A stretch of DNA of 64,000 nt from Chloroflexota bacterium (GCA_016887485.1 CP069394.1:1550001-1614000), one strand, 5' to 3'. Shown: positions 43,015-52,403, counted from the first letter of the stretch. Translations and numbers: made by a program. Notes: generated by a model from the letters alone, not told the origin.

Positions 43015-43395
43015 ATGGAACACGCAAACAAAATGTTTTATATCCTCACTAGTATTTGTGTCGGATATTATATTAAAAGATCAAATTTTACCGATTTTAA
43101 TCTTGTCTTTTCACTTATAGTAATAACTATATTTTCATTTCTTGCTATATTTTTATCAATACTATTTGAAGAAAGACCAAGTAAATATAATCTTTGGAGA
43201 CTAATTCCTTTTATAATTTTGTTATTCTTTGCAACGATGACAATATATAGTTTTGATACAGTATTCTACAATCAATCAAAATTGCCTTTTGAAATGATTT
43301 TATTAATTCCCTCCATTTTTATCGTTTGGATTCTTGTCTACTTCATTTACCACATTTGTTCAGATGGATATGCTAAGAATTTAATGCGCAAATAG
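43015..43395 (+). CDS. AT-rich cassette membrane protein, 126 aa
   Basis: I recognise no family. It has four hydrophobic segments (about residues 8-24, 29-50, 62-82 and 92-116) with short loops, and ends in a basic tail. No enzyme motif. It begins 8 bases after the first phosphoribosyltransferase-like gene and 13 bases before the next gene, so it belongs to the same transcript. Its AT-rich codon use matches the cassette, not the flanking chromosome. Confidence 0.6.
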   Translation: MEHANKMFYILTSICVGYYIKRSNFTDFNLVFSLIVITIFSFLAIFLSILFEERPSKYNLWRLIPFIILLFFATMTIYSFDTVFYNQSKLPFEMILLIPSIFIVWILVYFIYHICSDGYAKNLMRK

Positions 43396-43408
43396 TAAAG
43401 TAAAAAAC

Positions 43409-44359
43409 ATGATAACTTTTTTTGAAAATCACTTACCATTAACTATATTTTTAACATTTGTTTCCCTTATAATATTTTTAATAGTTCTACGAGGAACACA
43501 GGGAAATAAAGGAGAAAAGCTATCTTTATCTACTAATCCCATAATTTCTGAGATCTCCGAATATTTACAGAAAATAAAAAAAATTGACAGCGGAACCGAA
43601 TATCAGTTGGATGGCGAATATTGTGAATTGCTCCAAAGGATAGCATCCTCATTTCAGTCCTTAGTTGACAAATATCAAAACAGTAATCTTATAATAGAGC
43701 GTTTTTCTTCAAAGTATTTTCGATTTATATCACAGCCCATAAATAAAAAATACACTATTGGTGAGTTCCATAATGAACCTCCCGAACCACTAATTTTTTA
43801 TTCACAATTTTCAACTCTAATTAATAGTCTAAAGAAAGAAAACTTTAAGGATTTTTATAACAGCCTTTTAGATACGGTATTTCTAATCGATAATGGAAAA
43901 TTGCCTAATACTACCAGTAATAAGCTAAGTGTAAACATGAAAAGGGAATTGGCTGTTGAATTTTCACAAAACTTTGATTTTCTGATTTCAAGGAATGTAT
44001 ATCAAACAGGAAATAGACTTACAAAATTTCTTATTACGCTAAAAGAATATATAACAACTTATCAGGATTCACATTTATTAAGTTTTTATAATTTAATTCA
44101 ATCTAAAACCTTCTTTGAAACGAGAGCAACAGATGAGGTTGCATATATCTCATACTTAGTTGAAAATTGGTTTTCAGCATGGGCAATAGGTGATATTAGG
44201 AAAGAATATCTATTTTTGGCTAGAATATGGACAGAAATACAAAAGTCCTATACGGATGAATCTCTTTCGGAATACATCTTACCAAACTTTACCCCAAAGG
44301 ATTTTCGATCTGGAGAATTTATTGATGGAAGAATTGGCCCAAATAGTTATTCAGAATAA
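43409..44359 (+). CDS. AT-rich cassette protein with N-terminal membrane anchor, 316 aa
   Basis: I recognise no family. One N-terminal span (about residues 9-29) is followed by about 285 residues of mostly helical, soluble sequence rich in Asn, Lys, Ser and aromatic residues, without known motifs. It probably faces the cytoplasm. Its last 35 bases overlap the start of the second phosphoribosyltransferase-like gene, in another frame, which indicates coupled translation and co-functioning. Confidence 0.6.
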   Translation: MITFFENHLPLTIFLTFVSLIIFLIVLRGTQGNKGEKLSLSTNPIISEISEYLQKIKKIDSGTEYQLDGEYCELLQRIASSFQSLVDKYQNSNLIIERFSSKYFRFISQPINKKYTIGEFHNEPPEPLIFYSQFSTLINSLKKENFKDFYNSLLDTVFLIDNGKLPNTTSNKLSVNMKRELAVEFSQNFDFLISRNVYQTGNRLTKFLITLKEYITTYQDSHLLSFYNLIQSKTFFETRATDEVAYISYLVENWFSAWAIGDIRKEYLFLARIWTEIQKSYTDESLSEYILPNFTPKDFRSGEFIDGRIGPNSYSE

Positions 44360-44840
44360 TTACACCATAAAAAATAATGGATATACTTACCTGGAGTTTT
44401 GGAAATTATATTTACACCCAAATTTAATCGAACAAACCATCCATCAAAAAGCAAAAGAACTTAACTTATTTCTTCAACAATACGATTTACTCTGTGGCAT
44501 TGCTTGTTCGGGAATTCCTATAGTTACAATTTTGCATAATATGTTCCACAAGCCATTCATTATTAGTGAAAATTCGGAAGAATATGGTCGAATAATAAAA
44601 GACAATATCCCATTAAATTCAAATATAAAAATACTTGTAGTCGATTCTATTGTGAACAGAGGAGCTACATTTACTAATTTTGAAATTTGGAACGACAAGA
44701 ATTATCAAGTAAATTCTGATTATTTTAGCATTGTGTTTAATGACACAATGAATAAGAAAAATTACACCCCAGCATTCAAAAAAATCAACAAAGATAACCG
44801 TTATTTTTATTTTTATCGGTTATCTGATTTATTGAATTAG
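44325..44840 (+). CDS. phosphoribosyltransferase-like protein 2
   Basis: A 171-residue protein with the plan of a type I phosphoribosyltransferase: CGIACSGIPIVTILHNMFHKPFII (like 'D.I.G...GG...A..iA') and the PRPP-binding strand-loop ILVVDSIVNRGAT (Asp107, Gly113). The ATG at 44325 is chosen because GGAG lies nine bases upstream; the same frame is open earlier but without support and overlaps the upstream gene deeply. Last gene of the AT-rich cassette; it ends 31 bases before the end of convergent murJ. Enzyme or regulatory nucleotide sensor cannot be decided. Confidence 0.65.
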   Translation: MEELAQIVIQNNYTIKNNGYTYLEFWKLYLHPNLIEQTIHQKAKELNLFLQQYDLLCGIACSGIPIVTILHNMFHKPFIISENSEEYGRIIKDNIPLNSNIKILVVDSIVNRGATFTNFEIWNDKNYQVNSDYFSIVFNDTMNKKNYTPAFKKINKDNRYFYFYRLSDLLN

Positions 44841-44871
44841 CGTGTCGCCCTAATGGGGGTATCAGTAATTG

Positions 44872-46479
44872 TTATTCGTATTTATTTATTCGTTTTATCT
44901 TCCCCACCAGTACCCGGACCATCCCCATCAACTCAGGCATCTTCAGCGCCCACATCAGCCCGCCATAGACCGCCACGCCCACTGCCAACGCGCCAAACAG
45001 GATGACCAGGTTCGAGCGGCCAGCCATCAGCGCTTCCCAGCCCAGCACCACCGCCCCCATCAACCCGGTACCCAGGGCTGAGACAGCGACACCCTTCCAG
45101 ATGTAACTCCCACCCAGGCCATTCAACCGCTTACGCATGAGCAGGATCAGAGCAATACTTTCCAATCCCGTTGCCAGAGAATTGGCCAGAGCCAGTCCCC
45201 CATGCGGCAGCCAGCCCCAGCGGACAAACAGGTTCGCGAAAGCCAGGCTCAAGCCAATATTCAATCCCATCGCCACTACGCCCACCGTGACCGGCGTGCG
45301 AGTGTCATGCATGGCATAAAACGCCCGACTGAGGATCTCCACCAGGGCGTGCCCCACCAGGCCGGCAGAATACCAAAGCAGCGCCCAGGTGACCAGATCA
45401 GTAGAGTGAGCGGTGAATTCACCCCGCTCATACAAGACTCGGATCAGGGGATATCGCAGTAGGATCAATCCCACAGAAGCCGGGATCGCCAGCAGCAGCA
45501 CGGCCCGCAGTGTGGAGGCCAGTGACGTGCGCATTTCTTCCACCTCGCCGCGTGCCACCTGTGCTGAAAATGTCGGCAACGAAGCAATAGCTGCGGACTG
45601 GGCCACTGCCATCTCAGGCATTAACATCAAAGTAAAGGCCAAGGCGATGGCGCTGACACTGCCTGCCGGCTGGCCCAATGCAATAACCGTGTTCACAATG
45701 AAGTTGAGCTGGACCACTGCCACACCCAACAGCCGCGGTCCCATCAACTTGAACACTTCCATGACAACTTTATCATGCAAGCCAAGGAAGAAGTGATAGG
45801 CCCGGTCTTTGAGGGTCAGCAGCTTCGGGATCTGCACCAGCAAGTGCAATAAAGCCCCACCGACCACGCCAATAGCCAGCCGCTGGATGCCCCACTCATG
45901 CGGCAATAACCAGGTACCCAGGATCATACCCAGTGAATACATCGAAGGTGCAATCGCCGGGATCAGAAATACTTGATGGGCATTGAGAATACCCATGATC
46001 AAGCCGCTGATACCAAAGATGACCACCGAGGGCAGCATCGTTCGCAACAGAGAAATCGTCAACGCTTCCTGGCCCACATTGGCATCCGGCACTAATAAAT
46101 ACAAGCCGTCCCGCACAATTTGGGGCGCAAAAATCCAGGCCAGGACAGAGATCAAGATCAAGGCCAAAAAGACCAGGTTGATCACACCCGAAGCCAATTT
46201 CCAGGCACCGGGGCGGTCATCCTTGGTCAGAAATCCGGTAAAAGTCGGGATAAAAGCCGAACCCAACGCACCGCCAGCCACCAGATTGAAGAGTAATTCA
46301 GCAATCCGGTTAGCCGCATTGAACGAGTCCATCTCCACAGACGTTCCAAAGGCATTGGTGATCACAATCCCCCGGATCACCCCCACCAGGTTGCTGATGA
46401 TGAAAGCCACCATCACCGTCCCGGCAGCGCGGGCAATCTGTTGATTAGCGGAGGGCGTCGTGCTTTCGGCTTGAGTCAT
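44872..46479 (-). CDS. murJ: lipid II flippase MurJ
   Basis: A 535-residue MOP-family membrane protein with about 14 spans, which flips the peptidoglycan precursor lipid II. Family stretches: NLVGVIRGIVITNAFGTSVEMDSFNAANRIAELLFNLVAGGALGSAFIPTFT and LPSVVIFGISGLIMGILNAHQVFLIPAIAP, then FYAMHDTRTPV. Its ATG overlaps the stop of the mazG fusion gene by one base (TAATG), so the two are translated together. The presence of MurJ indicates a peptidoglycan-containing cell. Confidence 0.92.
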   Translation of the reverse strand: MTQAESTTPSANQQIARAAGTVMVAFIISNLVGVIRGIVITNAFGTSVEMDSFNAANRIAELLFNLVAGGALGSAFIPTFTGFLTKDDRPGAWKLASGVINLVFLALILISVLAWIFAPQIVRDGLYLLVPDANVGQEALTISLLRTMLPSVVIFGISGLIMGILNAHQVFLIPAIAPSMYSLGMILGTWLLPHEWGIQRLAIGVVGGALLHLLVQIPKLLTLKDRAYHFFLGLHDKVVMEVFKLMGPRLLGVAVVQLNFIVNTVIALGQPAGSVSAIALAFTLMLMPEMAVAQSAAIASLPTFSAQVARGEVEEMRTSLASTLRAVLLLAIPASVGLILLRYPLIRVLYERGEFTAHSTDLVTWALLWYSAGLVGHALVEILSRAFYAMHDTRTPVTVGVVAMGLNIGLSLAFANLFVRWGWLPHGGLALANSLATGLESIALILLMRKRLNGLGGSYIWKGVAVSALGTGLMGAVVLGWEALMAGRSNLVILFGALAVGVAVYGGLMWALKMPELMGMVRVLVGKIKRINKYE

Positions 46480-47966
46480 TAATCCTCTTTAGCTTGATCG
46501 GCGGCATTGGTCCAGAGCTGGCGCTTCTCTTCATCAGAGAGATCGACCAGATTATCTCCGGCAGCCAGGACTTCAGCTTCCATTGTATCAAATTGCCTGC
46601 GGAAACGGTTAATCGCCACCCGCAACGCTGCTTCTGCGTCAATGTCCTTTTGATGCGCAAAACTGGTGATGGCAAACAGAAGTTCACCGAGTTTCTCAGG
46701 CAATTGGGCGTCATCCGTTTCAAGGGCTTCCGCCCCCATCGTACGAATGACATCCTCATGGCCCAGAGCTGCCAGATGATCAAATTTCACCCTCCCAACC
46801 CGCTCCACAATTTCCTCAGCCTGCAATAATGCCGGTAAGGCCCTTGGTACGCCATCCAGCAGGCCCTTCTTGCCATTGTCGCCATTCTCACGGCGTTCAT
46901 CAGCTTTGATAGCTTCCCAATTTTGGATCACGCCAGAGACATCTTCCATATCGACCGCAGCAAAGACATGCGGGTGACGCCGGATCAGTTTATTACTTAT
47001 GCCCTCAATCACCTGGTTAATGGTGAATTCACCTTCTTCAACACCGATTTGTGCATGTAAGCCAATCTGGAGCAGCAGGTCACCCAATTCTTCCGCCAGG
47101 TCCGCCATATTTTCCTTATCCAAGGCGTCCAGCGCTTCATATGCCTCCTCAATCAGGAAGGGCCGCAGCGTGATATGCGTTTGTGCCCGATCCCAGGGGC
47201 AGCCATCCGGAGCACGCAGCCGGGCGATAACTTCCATGAAGGATTCAAAGGATGAGGTTGCCGAAAGAGGCGGAATGAAGAGTGAACTGAGGGCGCACAG
47301 GTAGGAGGATTGGTCAATCTTCTCCAAAGGCAGATTTTCCAGCACCTGTTGATCCGTCCCGGCGGCATGAACCAACCGTACGGGGTGTTCAGCCGGGTAG
47401 GTATTCAGAAGCACTTGTTTAATGCGCTTAGCAACCTTCTCTGAGGAGATCTGGGTAATTAGTACGGAGTTAGCAGGTGAAAAATCGGGGGTGTGGAGCC
47501 TGGATAAGGTCAATCCATCCGCCAGACTCAGGCCGCCAAAGGGATCAATCCCCAGGGCATGAAATGTCGGCTCTAAAAAGCTCAATCCATCAATCACCCG
47601 GCAGGGGATATCCTCATGCTTTGCACGGCGCAGGATCGCCTGGCAGGTGGCTTCTCCCACCAGTGGATGCCCAGGGACGGCATAGGTCACGCCGCCGGGC
47701 TGCAAACCCAAATTCAGGATCGTCTCCACCACAGTTGATACAGCTTCATCCTGATCCCCTTCCAGGTCCAATAGGTCATCCAATCCAATCAACTCCAGCC
47801 CATTCGGCAGGGCATCAACAACCGGATGCGTCATCGTACGCATATAAAGTGTATCTATGGATAAAATCCAATCCCAGGCTTCCCGGGTAAGGCTTGCGAT
47901 ATCGCCCGGGCCAAGCCCCATCAGGGTGATACCGGAATCAGGCAGAGGCGTTTCTTTTTCAGTCAT
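46479..47966 (-). CDS. mazG: tetrapyrrole-methylase-domain / MazG fusion (YabN type)
   Basis: A 495-residue two-domain protein like Bacillus YabN. Residues about 10-225 are a SAM-type tetrapyrrole-methylase fold (GLGPGDIASLTREAWDWI, VTYAVPGHPLVGEATCQAIL). Residues about 250-480 form two MazG units with the EEAYEALDALDKENMADLAEELGDLLLQ metal-binding pattern. It hydrolyses nucleoside triphosphates to monophosphate and pyrophosphate, a house-cleaning role; the methylase half has no proven reaction in this fusion. It is the first gene of a pair with murJ and starts just beyond the ribosomal operon terminator. Confidence 0.92.
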   Translation of the reverse strand: MTEKETPLPDSGITLMGLGPGDIASLTREAWDWILSIDTLYMRTMTHPVVDALPNGLELIGLDDLLDLEGDQDEAVSTVVETILNLGLQPGGVTYAVPGHPLVGEATCQAILRRAKHEDIPCRVIDGLSFLEPTFHALGIDPFGGLSLADGLTLSRLHTPDFSPANSVLITQISSEKVAKRIKQVLLNTYPAEHPVRLVHAAGTDQQVLENLPLEKIDQSSYLCALSSLFIPPLSATSSFESFMEVIARLRAPDGCPWDRAQTHITLRPFLIEEAYEALDALDKENMADLAEELGDLLLQIGLHAQIGVEEGEFTINQVIEGISNKLIRRHPHVFAAVDMEDVSGVIQNWEAIKADERRENGDNGKKGLLDGVPRALPALLQAEEIVERVGRVKFDHLAALGHEDVIRTMGAEALETDDAQLPEKLGELLFAITSFAHQKDIDAEAALRVAINRFRRQFDTMEAEVLAAGDNLVDLSDEEKRQLWTNAADQAKED

Positions 47967-47991
47967 TCCAAATCCTATTACTCAATTAACA

Positions 47992-48020
47992 AATAGAGAC
48001 GTTGCAATAACGTCTCTATT
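47992..48020 (-). terminator. GAGACG-type terminator hairpin, copy 3 (end of ribosomal operon)
   Basis: Perfect 12-bp stem AATAGAGACGTT / AACGTCTCTATT with a 5-base loop, followed on the minus strand by a T-rich stretch. It lies about 140 bases beyond the rpsI stop. Confidence 0.8.
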
Positions 48021-48074
48021 ATTTTCCAACAATATTAGCCTGTGAACAAGAACATACCTAACATCTGCTCAGGC

Positions 48075-48118
48075 CACTGCAAACGGTTTGAGCCAAAAGG
48101 CTAAATAAGTTTGCAGTG
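48075..48118 (-). other. branched stem-loop after rpsI
   Basis: Outer 10-bp stem CACTGCAAAC / GTTTGCAGTG enclosing an inner AGCC / GGCT hairpin with an AAAA loop. It lies in the 3' untranslated part of the ribosomal transcript. No T-run; possibly a 3' stability or processing element. Confidence 0.4.
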
Positions 48119-48158
48119 AAGTTCCCTGTAAGCGATAGCTTCGCAGAGGAATAAAGCT

Positions 48159-48554
48159 CTAGCGTTTGGTGTAGGTAGGTGCCTTGCGGGCCCGTTTGAG
48201 GCCTGGTTTTTTCCGTTCCTTGACACGGGGGTCGCGGGTCAGGAAACCGCCATGACGCAGGGCTGACCGGAGGTCTTCATCCATTTTGACCAACGCACGG
48301 GCGAGGCCAAGTTTGACGGCGTCACGTTGACCTGTCACACCACCGCCTTCAACTTTCACGATCACGTCATAGTTTTTCTGGCTCTGATCGGTCAGGTCAA
48401 ATGCTTTGAGGATTGCAGGTGCATCACCTTGACGGGTGAAGAAACCTTCCAAGGTTTTACCATTAACGGTGAAATCGCCGGAGCCTGCCATCAAACGTAC
48501 ACGGGCAGAGCTTTCTTTACGACGACCAACACCTTCATAATATCGGTTATCCAT
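48159..48554 (-). CDS. rpsI: 30S ribosomal protein S9
   Basis: A 131-residue S9 with the typical GVGRRKESSARVRL start, GGGVTGQRDAVKLGLARAL centre and a strongly basic C-terminus ending in the invariant KR (YTKR), which reaches the tRNA in the P site. It is the last gene of the long minus-strand ribosomal cluster, after rplM, in the usual L13-S9 pairing. Terminator copy 3 follows. Confidence 0.97.
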   Translation of the reverse strand: MDNRYYEGVGRRKESSARVRLMAGSGDFTVNGKTLEGFFTRQGDAPAILKAFDLTDQSQKNYDVIVKVEGGGVTGQRDAVKLGLARALVKMDEDLRSALRHGGFLTRDPRVKERKKPGLKRARKAPTYTKR

Positions 48555-48571
48555 AAATACAGGTACTCCTC

Positions 48572-48997
48572 TTACTCAACTAACGCTGGCTGTTGTGCCT
48601 GATGTGGATGTTCACTTCCGGCATAAACATGCAGGTTCTTATAAATCCGGCGGCCAAGTTTGGTCTTTGGGACCATGCCCCAAACGGCCTTTTCAATCAC
48701 CCGTTCGGGGAATTTGGCCAACTGGTCACGCAGGGTGATCTCTTTGATCCCACCCGGATAACCGGAGTGGTGATAATACTTCTTGCTGTCAAGCCGAGTC
48801 GGGAAGAAATCAACTTTTTCAGCATTGATCACAACCACATTTGCGCCAGTCATAGCGCCGGGGGTGTAATTCGGTTTATGCTTACCAATCAGTAATTGGG
48901 CAATCTTTGTCGCCAAGCGCCCAAGGTTTTTACCCTCGGCGTCAATCAACAACCATTCTCGCTCAACTTGTCCCTTTGGTACAAATGTTTTATTCAC
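48572..48997 (-). CDS. rplM: 50S ribosomal protein L13
   Basis: A 141-residue L13, an early-assembling large-subunit protein. Landmarks: [37 protein letters not shown], and [38 protein letters not shown]. The start codon is GTG at 48997, preceded by GGAGAG. It lies 17 bases before rpsI. Confidence 0.97.
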   Translation of the reverse strand: MNKTFVPKGQVEREWLLIDAEGKNLGRLATKIAQLLIGKHKPNYTPGAMTGANVVVINAEKVDFFPTRLDSKKYYHHSGYPGGIKEITLRDQLAKFPERVIEKAVWGMVPKTKLGRRIYKNLHVYAGSEHPHQAQQPALVE

Positions 48998-49066
48998 AGT
49001 CTAACTCTCCATCATTCAAAGATCCACTCACCGGCTTTCGCCCGAGAGATGAAATCCGATATTTCA

Positions 49067-49807
49067 TCAGGTATAACTTACTTCTTCCAATACAAGGCCA
49101 TGCGCAGGTGCCAGTCCGTTCATCGGCAATTTTCCGGAATTCAGGCCGTCAGCGATCAAGCTAAGCGGAGCCTCGCCTTGTCCAATCGTGACCAAAGCCA
49201 TTGTGGTCCGGCGAACCATGTGATAGAGGAAGGCATTGGCGGTAATGTCGAATTGATATTCGTCATCCATTTGTCGCCAAACTGCCGAAAAAACCTCTCT
49301 CACCGTCACGCCTGAGTCACTTGTCGGACTTCCAAAGGCTGCGAAATCATGCGAACCAATCAAGTCCTTAGCTGCATGGTTCATCCGATCCAGGTCAACC
49401 TCCGGCCAAACCCGCCAGGCGAATTTTTCCCTGATTGGGTCACGAACCGGTTGGCAGATGACATGGTAACGGTAGCGGCGCCAGGTTGCTCTGTACCGAG
49501 GGTGAAAATCATCCTCAGCCACCTCCACCGAGGTGATCGCCATATCCTGAGGCAGATAGTAGTTCAGTGCTCTCACCAGGTCACTCTCAGAGTGATCCCA
49601 GCTCAGCCTAAAACTCACAACCTGACCTCTGGCATGCACGCCTGCATCCGTGCGGCCTGCGCCAGCAATGCTTCTCTCGCTCCAGCCTAATTGGCGAAGG
49701 GCCTCTTCAAGCTCAGATTGAACCGTCCGAGTATCCTTCTGCCGTTGGAAACCAGCAAATTCAGTGCCGTTGTATGAAAGAATACCTTTGTAAAGTACAG
49801 GGTCCAT
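49067..49807 (-). CDS. truA: tRNA pseudouridine synthase A
   Basis: Makes pseudouridine at positions 38-40 of the tRNA anticodon stem. A 246-residue protein with the catalytic aspartate in AGRTDAGVHARG (Asp54), the opening YNGTEFAGFQRQ, and the C-terminal FLYHMVRRTTMALVTIGQG. It sits between rplQ and rplM, its usual place in many bacteria. The ribosome site is not obvious. Confidence 0.95.
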   Translation of the reverse strand: MDPVLYKGILSYNGTEFAGFQRQKDTRTVQSELEEALRQLGWSERSIAGAGRTDAGVHARGQVVSFRLSWDHSESDLVRALNYYLPQDMAITSVEVAEDDFHPRYRATWRRYRYHVICQPVRDPIREKFAWRVWPEVDLDRMNHAAKDLIGSHDFAAFGSPTSDSGVTVREVFSAVWRQMDDEYQFDITANAFLYHMVRRTTMALVTIGQGEAPLSLIADGLNSGKLPMNGLAPAHGLVLEEVSYT

Positions 49808-49824
49808 CCGGGGTTCCGGGAGGA

Positions 49825-50208
49825 CTACTCTTCGATCAGTTCGATCAACGCCATTTCAGCCCCATCACTGCGGCGGGGGCCCAGTTTGAGAATGCGGGTG
49901 TAACCGCCACTGCGGTTGGCGTATCGAGGGGCAATGTCATTGAATAATTTCTGAACAACATCACGGCTGCCGGTACCGAGTTTGGCAACAGCTAAGCGGC
50001 GGGCATTCATGATCTTGATTTCATCCACATCCTGGTTATTACGGGCCAGGGTGATCAATTTTTCAGCATCTGCCTGAATGGATTTTGCCTTCGGCAGCGT
50101 GGTCTTGATCCGTTCATTTTCCAGAAGTTGCCGGATCATCGTGCGGCGCATCGCTGTGCGATGGCCGGTAGAGCGATTCAGCCGGTAACCTTTTATCTTA
50201 TGTCGCAT
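49825..50208 (-). CDS. rplQ: 50S ribosomal protein L17
   Basis: A 127-residue L17 with the standard MRHKIKGYRLNRSTGHRTAMRRTM start and the ending GYTRILKLGPRRSDGAEMALIEL. GGAG precedes the ATG and overlaps the end of rpoA, four bases away. Confidence 0.97.
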   Translation of the reverse strand: MRHKIKGYRLNRSTGHRTAMRRTMIRQLLENERIKTTLPKAKSIQADAEKLITLARNNQDVDEIKIMNARRLAVAKLGTGSRDVVQKLFNDIAPRYANRSGGYTRILKLGPRRSDGAEMALIELIEE

Positions 50209-50212
50209 TATA

Positions 50213-51172
50213 TTAACTCTCCGTTATTTCTTCTTCCTCGTCCAGGAAGCCCTTTTCAGCCATCTTTTCCTTCAACTCGGTCAGACTCTTCTCACCGAAG
50301 TTGCGGATCGAAAGGATTGCTTCTTCGCCTTTATCCAGCAGTTCCAGGACATCACCCACAGTGGTGATCCCAGTGCGCTTGAGGGAATTGAAGACCCGGA
50401 CAGTTAGGTCGAGGTTCTCAATCGGCATTTCAGCAGCCTCGCTGTTGATCGTTCCTACCGGTTCAGCTTGCTCAATCGGGACCGAGAGCATTTCTTCACT
50501 GATCCCAGCGATGAAGCGCAGGTGATCGATCAGGACCTTGGAGGAATCGCTCATGGACTGTTCGGGGGAAATAGTCCCATCGGTCCAGATTTCCAAAATC
50601 AATCGGTCATAATCCGTGCTCTGACCAACACGAGCTAAGCCAACGGTCCAATTGACCTTCTTGACAGGTGTGAAGATCGCATCCACCGGCAATTCGCCGA
50701 TCGGAAGGCGGTCACTGCGTTCACTGGCTGGGGAATACCCACGGCCGCGTTCCACAGTCATGTCAATTTCAAGGCTGGCTTTCTTGCTATCCACGGTAAA
50801 CAGGTACAGGTCAGGGTTCACGATTTCCACTTCGGGCGGACAAATAATGTCAGCCGCAGTAACGGTACCCTCACCGCTGACTTCCAGATGAATGTGCGCC
50901 ATATCCACATCAAAGAGGATCATGCGCAGCTGCTTCAGCTGGAGGATCACCTGGATTACATCTTCCCGGACACCTTCAATATCACTGAACTCGTGCAGCA
51001 CATCCGTTATATGAATGGATGTGATAGCAGCGCCTTCCAGCGAGGAAAGCAGGACACGGCGTAAGGCGTTACCTACTGTAGTGCCAAATCCGCGCTCCAG
51101 CGGGCTGATTGCAAATTTTCCATAATTTCGAGCTTCTGCAACCCGTTCGACTTTCGGTTTTACCATACTCAT
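50213..51172 (-). CDS. rpoA: RNA polymerase alpha subunit
   Basis: The assembly platform of RNA polymerase, 319 residues from the ATG at 51172. The N-terminal dimerisation domain shows PLERGFGTTVGNALRRVLLSSLEGAA, and the C-terminal domain has the helix-hairpin-helix region RVFNSLKRTGITTVGDVLEL and IRNFGEKSLTEL that contacts promoter UP elements and activators. The frame is open back to a GTG at 51184, but MSMVKPK is the more natural start. Sits between rpsD and rplQ as in the classical alpha operon. Confidence 0.96.
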   Translation of the reverse strand: MSMVKPKVERVAEARNYGKFAISPLERGFGTTVGNALRRVLLSSLEGAAITSIHITDVLHEFSDIEGVREDVIQVILQLKQLRMILFDVDMAHIHLEVSGEGTVTAADIICPPEVEIVNPDLYLFTVDSKKASLEIDMTVERGRGYSPASERSDRLPIGELPVDAIFTPVKKVNWTVGLARVGQSTDYDRLILEIWTDGTISPEQSMSDSSKVLIDHLRFIAGISEEMLSVPIEQAEPVGTINSEAAEMPIENLDLTVRVFNSLKRTGITTVGDVLELLDKGEEAILSIRNFGEKSLTELKEKMAEKGFLDEEEEITES

Positions 51173-51231
51173 AGTTCCAGTCACGTCATACCCCTTACCA
51201 GTGCATCCTTTTGCACTACCATTGAACAGGT

Positions 51232-51870
51232 TTATCGTGAGTAGTACTCAACGATCAACTGTTCGTTCAGATTACCATCAATTTCAGCACGTTCGGGCAA
51301 ACGTAAAACCCGGCCAGACAGGTTGTTTACATCCTGTTCAACCCAAGCGGGAGGTGTTCGTGTTTCATCACTCGCCTTGAGGGCCTTGAAGTATTCGTTC
51401 TGCTTGGATTGTGTCCGTACGGTGATGGTATCGCCGGCCTTAAGGATGGTAGAGGCAATATCGTTGCGGCGACCATTCAACAAGAAATGACTATGATTCA
51501 CCAATTGGCGAGCCTGGCTGCGGCTTTCAGCGAAACCCAACCGATAAACGACATTGTCCAGGCGGGATTCGAGGATCTGAAGCAGGTTCAAACCTGTCAG
51601 ACCTGTGCGTTTTTGAGCATCACCAAAATAGCGACGGAATTGGCGTTCGTAAACGCCGTAAATGCGCTTGGTTTTCTGCTTGGCACGGAGCTGCAGGGAA
51701 TAGTCGGATTGACGATTGCTGCCGCGTCCACCATAACGTCCGTGTTCTCCTGGGGGATAGGCACGTTTTTCCATCGCGCATTTAGGGGTAAAGCATCGCT
51801 CACCCTTTAAGAATAATTTCTCACCTTCACGCCGGCAGAGTTTACACGCCGGACCAGTATATCTTGCCAT
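51232..51870 (-). CDS. rpsD: 30S ribosomal protein S4 (zinc-binding form)
   Basis: A 212-residue S4, a primary 16S rRNA-binding protein and assembly initiator. The N-terminus has a four-cysteine zinc site (CKLC near residue 9 and CFTPKC near residue 26), marking the C+ type. The S4 RNA-binding domain is [42 protein letters not shown] precedes the ATG. Confidence 0.97.
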   Translation of the reverse strand: MARYTGPACKLCRREGEKLFLKGERCFTPKCAMEKRAYPPGEHGRYGGRGSNRQSDYSLQLRAKQKTKRIYGVYERQFRRYFGDAQKRTGLTGLNLLQILESRLDNVVYRLGFAESRSQARQLVNHSHFLLNGRRNDIASTILKAGDTITVRTQSKQNEYFKALKASDETRTPPAWVEQDVNNLSGRVLRLPERAEIDGNLNEQLIVEYYSR

Positions 51871-51891
51871 TGAATTCCTCTCTTATCCTAC

Positions 51892-52296
51892 TTAGACGCG
51901 GCGTCGCTTGGGCGGTCGGCAGCCATTATGCGGAACTGGCGTAATGTCCGAAATGGACTTAACCGTGATGCCCATACCTTGCACGGCGCGGATAGCAGAC
52001 TCACGACCTGGGCCAGGGCCTTTCACAATAATATCAACTTCCTGGATCCCAAAGGATTGTGCAGTCTTCATCACTTGTTCAGTTGCCAAACGAGCAGCAA
52101 AGGGTGTGCTTTTCCGGGAGCCTTTGAAACCGGCTGATCCGGCGCTTCCCCAACAAACCGTGTTACCCTGTTGATCGGTAACGGTCACGATGGTATTGTT
52201 GAATGTAGCAAAAACATGCACCTGAGCTGAAGACATCTGGCGCTTGACTTTGCGCGAGCTTGTACCTCGCCGCGATCGTGTTGCTTTAGTTGCCAT
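51892..52296 (-). CDS. rpsK: 30S ribosomal protein S11
   Basis: A 134-residue S11 of the small-subunit platform. Landmarks: [49 protein letters not shown] and the ending [18 protein letters not shown]. Starts with GAGG upstream, in the normal S13-S11-S4 order. Confidence 0.97.
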   Translation of the reverse strand: MATKATRSRRGTSSRKVKRQMSSAQVHVFATFNNTIVTVTDQQGNTVCWGSAGSAGFKGSRKSTPFAARLATEQVMKTAQSFGIQEVDIIVKGPGPGRESAIRAVQGMGITVKSISDITPVPHNGCRPPKRRRV

Positions 52297-52403
52297 TGTA
52301 CCTCACTAATTTATATCCTCACCCAATCGAAATGCTGTCTTGCCGCGGGGCAGAAAGGAAGGAGAACCCCAGACGGACATCTCGAACGGACGACTTTTTC
52401 CGA

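Noticed and set aside
42297-44871. AT-rich segment considered as a prophage remnant or insertion sequence
   Set aside because: No transposase, integrase, terminal inverted repeats or target duplication could be seen; only the composition and gene content are unusual.
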